Assembly (NCBI GenBank): GCA_964057225.1
Contig: OZ059900.1
Span: 12,725,638 to 12,789,637 of the forward strand
Reading direction: 5' to 3'
DNA from: Auanema rhodensis
Lineage: Eukaryota; Nematoda; Chromadorea; Rhabditida; Rhabditidae
Length of the DNA stretch: 64,000 nucleotides
In this document: positions 23,275-33,110 of the stretch, piece by piece
Layout: every line of letters starts with the position of its first letter
How positions within the stretch are numbered: the first letter of the stretch is position 1
Position numbers and translations under genes: made by a program
Notes under the pieces: generated by a model
What the model was told of the DNA's origin: nothing
The model's database searches: none
The model's input: only the letters and a program-made list of their open reading frames with translations

Positions 23275-24794
23275 TTTGCAAGCTTGGATTTGTTGGGACC
23301 TGAATTATTAAAACTAAGTTATAACTTTTAGCTAGAAGGAACAATATATTTGCAGAAAATGAGCAATTGTTATTTGGATCAAATTAAATTATTTTGAAAT
23401 AAAAAAAAATAAGATTCACTGTAATGTATTCAAAACAGAAAAATATAGACAGTGTCTATTTGATAAGAAAGAAAGGAGAAATAAAAAGCAGTGAGTGCGT
23501 GTATCTACCCATATATACGGAAAAGACGCCAAATATATTTAATGAAAGAAAAAGAGGATAAAAGGAGGTTCTGACATAGAGGTCATTGATGTTATGCAGA
23601 GATAGAATACAAATGACCCATGCACAAGGTGGCGTCACTTGAGAGAGTATGCAGGTTGAAGAGACCTAAAATAGCGTATGGGGTCGTTTGCTTAGAGATT
23701 GTATACAACGATGAGAGTGGGACCACTTTAAAGAATGGTTAGCATACAGGATATATTGGGAACTAATGAGAGGTGTAAGAGAAAGTAAGACGAGTGAGGT
23801 CATATTACAGTGAGATTGTACTATAAGCTTGAGAAAATAACGATAGAAAACAGGATGACTAAACCATATCTAAAGCGCGCCATATTAAAGATCGATACTA
23901 CAGAGGGGGATGTTGAGACTTTGCGATTATTACAGGAGAAATCGTTGAATAACTACTACAAAAACTAAAATAAAACTCTAGAGCGTACCAATTGTTTGAG
24001 CAAAAATATTGGGCGGCAATGCCGCTATTCAAAAAATTTCAAGTACATTGCTAGTTGCAGTAATCGATCTACATCTTTTTCTAGCAAACTACAACAATTA
24101 AATACAAGAGAAAAATGGATCTAAGGACAAGGCTGTTTTTTCCCAACTAATCAATAAATTGAATATCTTTTATTAGTTTTAATTATTTACTGTGAGAATC
24201 AAGTAGTATTATCATAAATATTGTAATTTTATTGACTATCTTTTTATTTTAAATTGAAAAAGTGTATTTAAGTAATTTGAAAAAAAAACTCTTTTTCTTA
24301 GTTCACTTCTTTAAAAGTTGTTAACCGCCAACGCTCTCTTGGTTAAAAATATGAGAAGCTACAAAAGTATTGTATGATATAAATTGCTTCAAAAATCAAG
24401 TTTTTATCGAAAAATGTTGTTTATAAACATGTTACGATGAATAATACTTCCGTTTTGTTAGTGAAGTAGTTAATATTTTTCAGCAATGGTTTGGTTGTCT
24501 TAAATTATCTTGAATATGGAGATGCTATAGATTAAAAATTATTGGATATAAAAGGTGAGCTAATTCGAGTATTCTTACCAACCGTTGTTAAGAACACAGT
24601 GCTTATCTTGCAAACGACATTTGATAACTATGTGAAAAAACGGAAACAAATAGTGACATAAAGATATGCCATTCTCAATTTTAGAGTTAAACATATAAAA
24701 ATGTCCTTTCATGTAATGTATGTAGTTTTTTCGTGTTATTCATAGTATTCCTAGAAATGTAAATTCAGAAAAAGTTTCCAATTCTTTAAGGTTT
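23275..24794. other. Intergenic, promoter side of the Ig gene
   Basis: About 1.5 kb between the Ig gene start and the channel gene 3' end, both on the minus strand. No gene supported; one short minus-strand open frame (23456-23638) has no signature. Confidence 0.4.
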
Positions 24795-24800
24795 TTTATT
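24795..24800 (-). promoter_or_regulatory. Poly(A) signal of the Cys-loop channel gene
   Basis: AATAAA on the minus strand (TTTATT on plus), 12 bases beyond the stop codon. Confidence 0.5.
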
Positions 24801-24811
24801 GGGAACATCAT

Positions 24812-26595
24812 TCATAAAATCACATTACAGCATCTTTCATAGCACTTCGCATATAGACCAGCCAGTAGATAGCGTTGTAAACTGAGTAGATAACTGAAAA
24901 GTGGATATACTGCAAAAATATTAAGAGAAAACTTACATGGAAAGCCAATCCTTGCCCAATAATCTATATTTTCGCAAATATTAATATTTTTTGATTTCCC
25001 TGGCATTTCTTTAACGTTTTGCACTTTCCATCTGTGAAAAGTTTATTTCGAAATACGTTATAGTAATAAATTTGATCTAATTTTTTTAAAATAACTTACC
25101 TAACACTACCTATATTTGATGGCGCATTCATCCGTCCTTCGTCTCTAGTCAAGTAACCAATTGTTGCTAATTCAATTAGGGAAGCAAAAACAAAGGAGAT
25201 TCCACTAAAAAAGAAAAACAATCACATTATAGTTAGACGGAGAAGCATTATACTGTTGATAGCCCCTAGGTTTTGAAACCCCTAATCAAAATGAGAAGAA
25301 AAAAAATTCAATTTAGACTTTGTGACAATAGTCGAAAGATTTGAAAAAAAATTCCAATTCCAACTTTTTTTCTCAACATATATAAGAGTTTTTTTATGAA
25401 GCTAATCTAACAACCTTAACATCCACACATCGATTGCTTTTACATATGACACACGTGGAAGATTTCGAATAATGCTGCCGAATTGAAAAGTCATTGCTAA
25501 CAATGCATTAACTCCAATCATTGTACGTGCAGGTATAGCTCTTGGACCAAGATAAAATGGAATCCAAGATATAAAGACTGTCATATATGTTGGAATAAAA
25601 CCTTTAAATAACAAAAAATTATTCAATCAGTTTAAGCAAACAAAATATTCGACCTTGCAATAAATACCAGCCGTAGCGGCGACGAAAAACAAAATTTACT
25701 GATAATTCATCCCAATAGCCTGCTGCATACAGCTAAAAACATAACAATACATCAAGCCTCATAAAAGTTCTTACTGTTTTATTAGCCGACACATTGTAGC
25801 GAACCATATTAAAATCAGGCAGCTCAATGTCTTTGAACTGTATGATTGGTACCGAGTTCCAAACCATATGAACTTCATCCTGGAAATAAGTAATTTCATT
25901 TCATTTTTTGGAAATATTTACTTACTTTATTATAATTGAATGATTCGAAGGTTAATGTGCATTCTATTTGATCTATTGGAAATTTTGATAAATCCATAGT
26001 GCAAGGACCTGTACTTTTAATACGCCAATTTGACCAGATAGAGCCTAGATATTGTATATTTCCGAAAAATATTTAATAAGACGAACCATTAGGAAAAACC
26101 ATTAAAAAAACATTTCGAAATGGTGAACTATGAATTTGAGCAGCTTTCGAGTTAACAAAACATGTGTTTGGTGTCCAAATATTTTGTAAAACAGTCCAAT
26201 CAAAAGATAAATTTCCCTGACAAGGATTCAATAAATTGTAAGCAAGACCGGGATCTGTCCAGTATTCATTCATATACAAATCTGAAAATGCAGAATTACG
26301 ATAGCACTTTTGTCTTTAAAAATCATATAATAGAATTTTATATGGTCTTACCTATTTCGAAATCTTGAGTTAATTCGGAAACAGAAGTGACCTCTTGAAC
26401 CCACATTTCTATTCTAACATTAACAGGAGTTGTTGGCAACTTGTGCTTATTATAATGTAAAGCAGTATCAAACAATAAATGATCAATTATTTCTGTGTCA
26501 TTTGCACATCTTTGGAATATTGAACTAGTATAATTAGCGAAACATTGTTGTAAACTTATTTCTATCAAAATCACAAGATGGAGATATTGTTTCAT
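24812..26595 (-). CDS. Cys-loop ligand-gated ion channel subunit, anion-type (LGC family)
   Basis: Exons on minus: 26595-26352, 26281-26087, 26044-25926, 25879-25775, 25732-25654, 25601-25415, 25204-25100, 25031-24812; about 417 residues, all phases consistent. Signal peptide [20 protein letters not shown], then the ligand-binding domain with [12 protein letters not shown] (the WxPD loop, with Asn for Asp). A perfect Cys loop follows, [15 protein letters not shown], thirteen residues between cysteines. TM1 contains [15 protein letters not shown]. The TM1-TM2 loop and TM2 read [20 protein letters not shown]. The PAR motif is the anion-selectivity signature. TM3 ([17 protein letters not shown]), a very short cytoplasmic loop, and TM4 ([17 protein letters not shown]) complete it. 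The sequence [21 protein letters not shown] resembles nematode amine-gated chloride channels (MOD-1/LGC-53/LGC-55 group), but the ligand cannot be assigned. A GTAAGT...GCAG stretch at 24910-24936 is too short to be an intron and is read through. Confidence 0.9.
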
Positions 26596-27271
26596 ATTCT
26601 GAAAAGGATGTCAAATTAGTTTATTCTTATTAATGTCTGACAATAAATTCGTCAAAAACTGATTGTAGTACACGAAAAAAATGTTTCTTTTATTTTTAAA
26701 ACAGAGTACCTAAACTCATAAATTCAAAAAAAAATAGATTAAAGATGTTTTCCTTTTAAAAAAATTATTACTATTTCAATAGTGCTTTATTGATTTTAGT
26801 AAGAAGATGTTGTCATTTGAGGGTAGCCTTGATAATATTGATCCTCAGCGGCATAAAGAGAAAACTTTTTTGTCACAACTAAGTTTACATAACGTTTAAA
26901 ATGAAGTGTACATATGTAATCTAATTTAATTGTGCTAACAACATCACAAGAATAAGATATTTTTATAGCTATATGAAAAAATATTTAAATTTAACATTAT
27001 GATTGTTTTCAATCTTTGCAAAATATTTCTTGAATTCACATTTTAAATTTGTATTTGTTAAAATAGTAGCAAGTGATATACAGAAATAATTTTATATGAG
27101 TTGGTGAAATCAAATAAAAATTAAAACGCTTGAGAGAATAGCTGATAAAACAAAATGTATAAAACGAGTACTGCTAGCTTCGAGTTGAAGTTGAAGAAGA
27201 AATTTTGCATTGAAGACTTTACAGAAAGTGGCGCAGCGACATAATTAAATCTATGGTTGCTCGAGAAACTT

Positions 27272-27283
27272 TGACGCGCGTCA
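27272..27283. promoter_or_regulatory. 12-bp palindrome TGACGCGCGTCA
   Basis: Perfectly self-complementary. It contains two TGACG half-sites facing inward, as in CRE-like bZIP sites but with a CG spacer. It lies about 680 bases upstream of the channel gene start, in a CpG-rich patch within AT-rich DNA. Confidence 0.4.
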
Positions 27284-27308
27284 GCGAAAAGAACGCAGGA
27301 CAATAAGA

Positions 27309-27320
27309 GGTTCCGGAACC
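27309..27320. promoter_or_regulatory. 12-bp palindrome GGTTCCGGAACC
   Basis: Perfectly self-complementary; the core TTCCGGAA is a TTCnnGAA pair as found in heat-shock elements. Its centre lies 37 bases from the centre of the TGACGCGCGTCA palindrome. Confidence 0.4.
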
Positions 27321-27625
27321 AAGAAGACACAAACCACTTTCAATTATTTCATGGTAATATCCTCAGCTTATAAGTTAGAACCGCTATACATGCTATATCT
27401 GACAGATGGGTTTTTTTGGCTTACTGAATTTAAAAAAATAGCTTTTTAATTTCAATGGAAATATATTGCAAAGAAAATGTGATACTTCTTATCCTTAGAT
27501 ATGTTCAATATTTATGTAAAAAAATGAATTTAAAGAAATATTATGAATCCTTATAAACAATTATACATAAAAACAATGTAACAAAATAATGAAACTCTTC
27601 AAACAAATCAATATTATGAGAATTC

Positions 27626-27631
27626 TTTATT
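27626..27631 (-). promoter_or_regulatory. Poly(A) signal of the minus-strand GPCR
   Basis: AATAAA on the minus strand, 24 bases beyond the stop codon. Confidence 0.5.
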
Positions 27632-27654
27632 TTTCACACTAAATTTTCATTTTT

Positions 27655-30314
27655 TTAAACAGACCCTTTGCATGGACCATAACGATTATTGAAGGTTTGT
27701 TGCCTTAGAACACTTTGTAAAGTTCTCCACCGACAAAAAAGCATTTCTTTCATAGGTGAGCGCAAATCACTATTATACTTACAATAGATTGCTGGATTCA
27801 AGGCACTGAAATAAATAGTACTTGCTGAATCTTATAAATAATGGAAGATGCACCTGTTTGAATAGCCAAGCCAGAGAGCAAGTGAATCAAGCCATGGCTC
27901 AATTTTTATGAAGAAGCAAGATTTTATTATAGCAAAACAAAAAAAAGGAAACCAGCAGATAATAAATGTGCTCATAATTACCAATAGAGTTTTACGAGCT
28001 TTTGAACCATGTTTTTTTGTTCCATTGATCTTAAATTAGGGATAAAATAATAATAGGCGAAAATAAGTGTTCGATTTTTAATTAATTCAAAATATTTATG
28101 AACTCTCTAAATTTAAATGTATACTAACCTTTTTTAGAGCAATTATTTGATTTTTGTTATTCACGCATGTTTCTGCTATTTGCGTTGATCCTTGATCTAG
28201 CTGTAGGTTGGGTGAGCTAGATTTTGATAGAATTTTCACTTTATCTTCCCGTAAGTGCACATTAACTCGATTAAGATCGAGCCAATAATTTTCTTGACGT
28301 GCTACGCGTTTTGCCGATTTCCAAATCTTGATGTAAAGAACTACCATTATACATGTAGGTCCGTAGAATGCAATAATTGTTGCATAGATCTGATATGCAA
28401 TATGTTGGGTAACCTAAAAAATAATTACTAGCATCTAATCACTAGCTTAATTTACCTGACACGTATTTGATTGACTGTAAACTGTATCAGGAATAATTGT
28501 TGTCATGATATGTGACGATATGCTTACGAACGCTGCTATAGTCCATACGATCAAAATATAAAGAAATATTCGGCAGTTAGTTCGTCGTGTAACATAATGT
28601 AATGGTCTAGAAATTACTAAATAACGATCGACGGATATGGCGCATATATTGACAATAGAAGCTGTGCATAGAAATAAGTCGGCAGTTAAATACAGTTTAC
28701 ACATGTATCTGAAATTTAAAATATTGTATTATATTCCAAACATATTTCGATTTATCAATAAATTCTGTTTCATCAGATATAAAAAGTTGATTAAATGCTC
28801 GTTATTTATGTATAAATCCCTTTTATTTCTATATTTTTTTTCACAAACTCTTCTAACATGTGTCAAAAAAGCTTTTGCGAGAAAAGTCCAGCTATTTCTT
28901 TTTATTATAACTGCTTTCAGAATGCTATGTAAACGAATTTGAAATTGTGAGCGATATTGCTTTATAGCAGTGTTTCTGCTATTTTGGTATCACAAAACAT
29001 GATCAAGTCAAATTACGGAAAGCAACCATAAACACAAACAGAAAAAATCAGTGCTTGATACCAACAACACAACTGTACACAACTCTTTTTTTTCTCTTTT
29101 TTTTTCTTTTTTTTTATCTTCTTCTTCTCTCGTTGTCTTTCTCTCTCTTCTTTTCACTCTCTTCTTCTCTATCTCTCTCTCTCTCCCTCTCTCTCTCAAG
29201 TTTTCTTTTTTTCTCTGAAAGTCTCTTGTTCTTTTTATCGTTTTATTCTCTCCCTTTCTCTCTATACATATAGATTCTAAAAAGCAAAGTAATCGTGAAC
29301 AGATGTCTGTCCCTAACTGAAAAAGTTCTCATAGTGTTTTACTCGCGTTTCAGGTTTACATCCAGAATATATCCCCTTTTTTTTCGTTTTTGTCTTTTTC
29401 TTTAATTATGCTATTCAGAGAAAATGACTGGAATAAACATATATCAATGCTATACTAAACAAGAAAACAATATGTTTTTTACTTCAATCGTAATTGTAAT
29501 TTTCTTTGTAGTACTCTGAACTATTGAAAAATTTCAATACTTTTTCGTATGACGAATATCAAACTAAAGATAAATACTTTTCCCAAATCTCGCTATTCTG
29601 CATAAGAATATTTCACTATGCTCACTTTCTCAGATTTTTATTTCACTTAAAGATGAAAATAACAAAGATATTTATTATTATATTTTTCGAGCTTATCTCC
29701 TACATTCCTCATTATTTTTCAAGACACCTTCTTTCTTTTTAACGACCTCAAATTCAATACGGTAACAATAATGGAGTTTAACAAAGCTGTATTTTTTTAG
29801 ATTTTTAAATGGATTATCTTAACTACTTTTGATTTTGAAAATAGCCTACTTACGGTCCTAATGGCCATTTCTCAAAAATGAGATCAATTAGAGCTAATGG
29901 CATGACGACTAATCCTACCAAAGCATCAGCAACGGCTAGAGAAACCAAAAGAAAATTTGCTGGTTGTTGTAGTTTTGGTACTTTGATTATAGCAATACAA
30001 ACAAAAATATTTCCTATTACTGTCATCAGAATAATACTTGGTAAAACAATCGCTTCCAAGACCTGTAACCAATTTAATAAACGCTGGTAGAATAGAGTTA
30101 AAAAGGGAATATTGCTATTCAAACTCAAACGCAAAAATACTTATTTTCATTTTTTCGTAAATGCACTTTTAAAATGTGAAGATTCAAAACGTACTTTGAT
30201 GAATATTGGATGTATTTTTTTCCATGAAGAATAATCGGCTGTTGACATGTCGATTTTGCTAGATGTAGACCAAATATTTATAACGTAATCGGTATCAGAA
30301 AAAATGGGATCCAT
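27655..30314 (-). CDS. Class A biogenic-amine GPCR, 5-HT7/SER-7-like
   Basis: Exons on minus: 30314-30195, 30062-29854, 28708-28456, 28413-28129, 28029-27854, 27805-27655, in frame to about 397 residues. All seven spans are visible. TM1/2: TVIGNIFVCIAIIKV and FLLVSLAVADALVGLVVMPL. TM3 carries the amine-binding Asp in LTADLFLCTASIVNICAIS, then the intact VDRY. TM5: AYQIYATIIAFYGPTCIMVV. TM6 has the CWFPFF motif. TM7 has the LWLGYSNSALNPAIY motif. Cysteines in YMCKLY (TM3) and SNTCQV (ECL2) can pair. The third intracellular loop is about 80 residues. EKWPLGP and CTASIVNICAISVDRYL resemble serotonin 5-HT7-type receptors, and SER-7 is the best nematode guess. Octopamine or tyramine receptors remain possible. 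No signal peptide, as usual for this class. Confidence 0.9.
28709..29853. other. Large intron of the minus-strand GPCR
   Basis: A 1.1-kb intron between TM2 and TM3. It carries the pyrimidine tract listed separately and nothing else recognised. Confidence 0.6.
29084..29266. repeat. Polypyrimidine (T/CT)n microsatellite
   Basis: On the plus strand, T-runs broken by C pass into CTTCTT and (CT)n. On the transcribed minus-strand gene this is a poly(GA) intronic tract. Open frames over it are repeat artefacts. Confidence 0.9.
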
Positions 30315-31371
30315 TTAGTGACCTTTCTAAGAAACAAATGGTAAAGTTGAAAAGTAAGACAACCAGCTACCGCTGTTTTTTGTCTATAAACGAAGCTTCC
30401 GGGATGGTGAAAAGGCGGAGCCTATAAAAGCACTGCTGTCAAACTGGATTATAGGGTAGATAAAAAATAAAAAAATATATGTGATTGTATATATATATAT
30501 ATATACTTTGTAATCGTATAGTGTGAGAAAATGAAAAAAAGATTGACGTTTTTTTAAAAAAAAGTACATCCAAGTAACGTTGAGAGTTACTAGGCTACAG
30601 AAGAGGCATTAGTCTTAGATATAATTACCATATATTTTCTTTTTGTTTCATATTTTATATATCTACATGAATCTAGAAAATGACATAAAAAAGTTGACGT
30701 GCATAGAAAGAAGTAATGAAAGATATTTATTTGAGAAATAAGATGTATTATTCTTTTCGAAAAATTTAAATAAGCATGTTTTATGCATAAACTAGAAGCT
30801 TGATCAAGAATTGAATTAAAACCAAATGAAAGATAATACTTTGACAGAATATCCTGCACTTAAATTCACTCTCTTTCCCGTAATAGGACACCAAGCTCTC
30901 TCAGAGAATGGAAATGACAAACACCAATATTTCAAAAAATTCTTGAATTTTGAACCTCCCAAAAACGGAGAGATGAGCAATTGCTGAGTTCAGCTATTTG
31001 ATTTTATTCTCAGTAAAATATTTTAACACCCAATCTGTTGAAAATCTAAGTTATAAGCAAAGAAAATAAAGAAACAGATAAAAAACAATTAAAGTATTAT
31101 CTAAGATATCTAGCTGAGTATATATTTTATCTTACAAAGAGTAGAACCTGCATCGAAAATGAGAAAATTAATGTGGAATCTATTTGCCCATCCATCATCT
31201 TACCATATGTTGGAGCATTAAAATGTTCTTGCAAAACTTATATTTGCCTGAAATCCAGCATGATCTTATTATTCTTGCAAAAATATAAACTGCATTGCTA
31301 TTCGATTCTATTCAGTGATTTATCTGCATGTCAGTGGGTATTATTTTCATATAAAGCCTAACAGTATCAGA
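30315..31371. other. Shared intergenic region between two divergent amine GPCRs
   Basis: About 1.06 kb between the two start codons; it must contain both promoters. A TA microsatellite lies at 30488-30506. A GC-richer segment (30385-30440) is close to the minus-strand gene. No coding evidence. Confidence 0.5.
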
Positions 31372-33038
31372 ATGGAGCTGAGTTGGCTTAATGGATTTGC
31401 CACAACTTTTAGCATTTTTTCTATAATTTTTGTAAGTTTTTTTTAAAACGCTAATTTAGATTATAATCTTCTTTAACTATCGTTGAAAATTTGTAAAATA
31501 CACTTAATTTAAGATAAGAATTTTAATAATATCTGACAGATATGATAACTATATATTTATAAATAGATATAGATATAGATATCGATTATATATAATAAGT
31601 TTATTCCAAATTTTAATATTATAGATAATTATAATTGGTAATTGCATTGTTATCTGGACCATTTTGAAAGATCAGAGATTAAGGCAACAACACCAATATT
31701 GGATAGTAATCTCATTAGCGTTTGCTGATCTTTCTGTTGGATTAATTGTTATGCCAATGTCTTTGTTTTATGAGTTGTGCGAAAAGTGGATGTTAGGTTT
31801 GATTTTTTAAAGCTGTTCATCCTTTTTTTCAACTTAATACGTTTGAAAACGACTGGTTTAGGCCTAGTGCTTTGTGAAATTTGGTTAGCTCTTGATGTCT
31901 TATTTGTGACATCCTCCAATCTGCATATCTGTGCGATTGCTGTTCATAGATTCTGCTCAATGAAATTTCCAGTTACATACACAACAATGCCGCAAAATAA
32001 AGTGATGGCTGCAACAATTGGTGAGCTACACGCTGAATGATAATAGTTCTTTTTTTAAAATTTCAAATGAAAAAAAAATCGTATGTAAATATATTTCAGT
32101 GCTCTCATGGCTAGTTTCGGTTCTCATTTCCGTACCTCCTTTAATTGGATGGAGACATAAACAAAAATACCAAGAATGTGTGATAAGCTCCGAATTAGGT
32201 ACTTTTTAAAAACATTTTTTCTTCAAACCGATAGCAGAGATAATATATATATATATATATTAAAGTTATTAAAAGTTATTCTAATTTTTCGAAATTGTGG
32301 ATTAAATTATTTCAAATTTATGTACTTAGTTGTTTAATAAATTTATATATCTGTAAAAATATTTATTAAGTCGATTAAATGGCTTAATTGTTTTTAAATT
32401 TATAGAATTTATTATTTAAGGTTATGTATTGTATTCTGCTAGTGGTTCATTCTTCATACCAATCGCTATTATTCTTTTTGTTTACTGGCGTATTCATCTT
32501 TTTACCGATCAGTATTCTAGAAGACGTTTGCGTGAAAGTTATCGATGTACACGAGTATTAGAGCAATCTCAACGCTATGGTATTAAAAACAAAAAAAAAT
32601 TAACTTTTGCCATATTTCAGTAGGCGTAGAAAGCAATTGTCACCAACAACAGCTCACTCGCGATAAATATCATCAGAAATTGAGAGCAAAAGAACGCCAG
32701 GCAACACTATTGATTGGAATTATTCTGGTTGGATTCATAGCACTCTGGCTTCCATTTTTTGTAAGCTTTCAACAAAAGCGAAATAAAACGTGGCTTTGGT
32801 ATCATATTTTATTTTAAGACATGTTACGTAATTGGTGCTATGGGGTTCGCTTTACCAGAATTCATCTTTCAGCCGATTTTTTGGCTTGGATATTGTGAGA
32901 TCAAAACTTAGAAACTTTTGATTATTTATAAGCATTATTTCAGTTAATTCAGGAATAAATCCAGTAATCTATGCTGTATTTAGTCCAGACTTTCAGCAGG
33001 CTTTCAATCGTCAATTTAAAAATATCTTACCTTTATGA
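31372..33038 (+). CDS. Class A biogenic-amine GPCR with HRF in place of DRY
   Basis: Exons 31372-31431, 31625-31796, 31862-32020, 32100-32198, 32421-32579, 32624-32760, 32819-32894, 32944-33038 join in frame to about 318 residues, short for the family. Spans: [14 protein letters not shown] (TM1), [20 protein letters not shown] (TM2), and TM3 with the amine Asp in [20 protein letters not shown]. Instead of Asp-Arg-Tyr the end of TM3 reads AVHRFCSM, so Arg 3.50 is kept but Asp 3.49 is His. TM4 is [18 protein letters not shown] and TM5 is [22 protein letters not shown]6 has ALWLPFF (Leu in place of the usual Cys). TM7 has [18 protein letters not shown]. The third loop is about 60 residues. The family is clear; the ligand is not. 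It is transcribed divergently from its neighbour and probably shares regulation. Confidence 0.9.
32241..32261. repeat. (TA)n microsatellite in a GPCR intron
   Basis: About ten TA units inside the 32199-32420 intron. Confidence 0.85.
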
Positions 33039-33104
33039 AAAGGAATATTTATTGTATTAGTTCATAAAATGTTTCATCAGAAAACTACTTATATCATAAT
33101 GCAA

Positions 33105-33110
33105 AATAAA
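33105..33110 (+). promoter_or_regulatory. Poly(A) signal of the plus-strand GPCR
   Basis: AATAAA 67 bases after the stop codon. Confidence 0.55.

Larger units (their letters stand above)
26596..27625. other. Intergenic, promoter side of the channel gene
   Basis: About 1 kb. It is mostly AT-rich apart from a CpG-containing island at about 27170-27340 with two perfect 12-bp palindromes. No gene is supported; the 69-residue minus frame at 27121-27330 is not convincing. Confidence 0.45.

Noticed and set aside
24910-24936. Apparent GTAAGT...TTTGCAG intron near the end of the Cys-loop channel gene
   Set aside because: Only 27 bases, below a workable intron size, a multiple of three, and its translation (KFSLNIFAV region) matches a TM4 segment, so it is read as coding.
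27121-27330. 69-codon minus-strand frame beginning MSSWFRNLLL, signal-peptide-like
   Set aside because: It overlaps the CpG-rich palindromic patch, has no downstream exon in phase, and no recognised homologue.
29008-29273. Arg/Glu-rich and Ser/Leu/Phe-rich open frames
   Set aside because: Translations of the polypyrimidine microsatellite in a GPCR intron; no gene structure.
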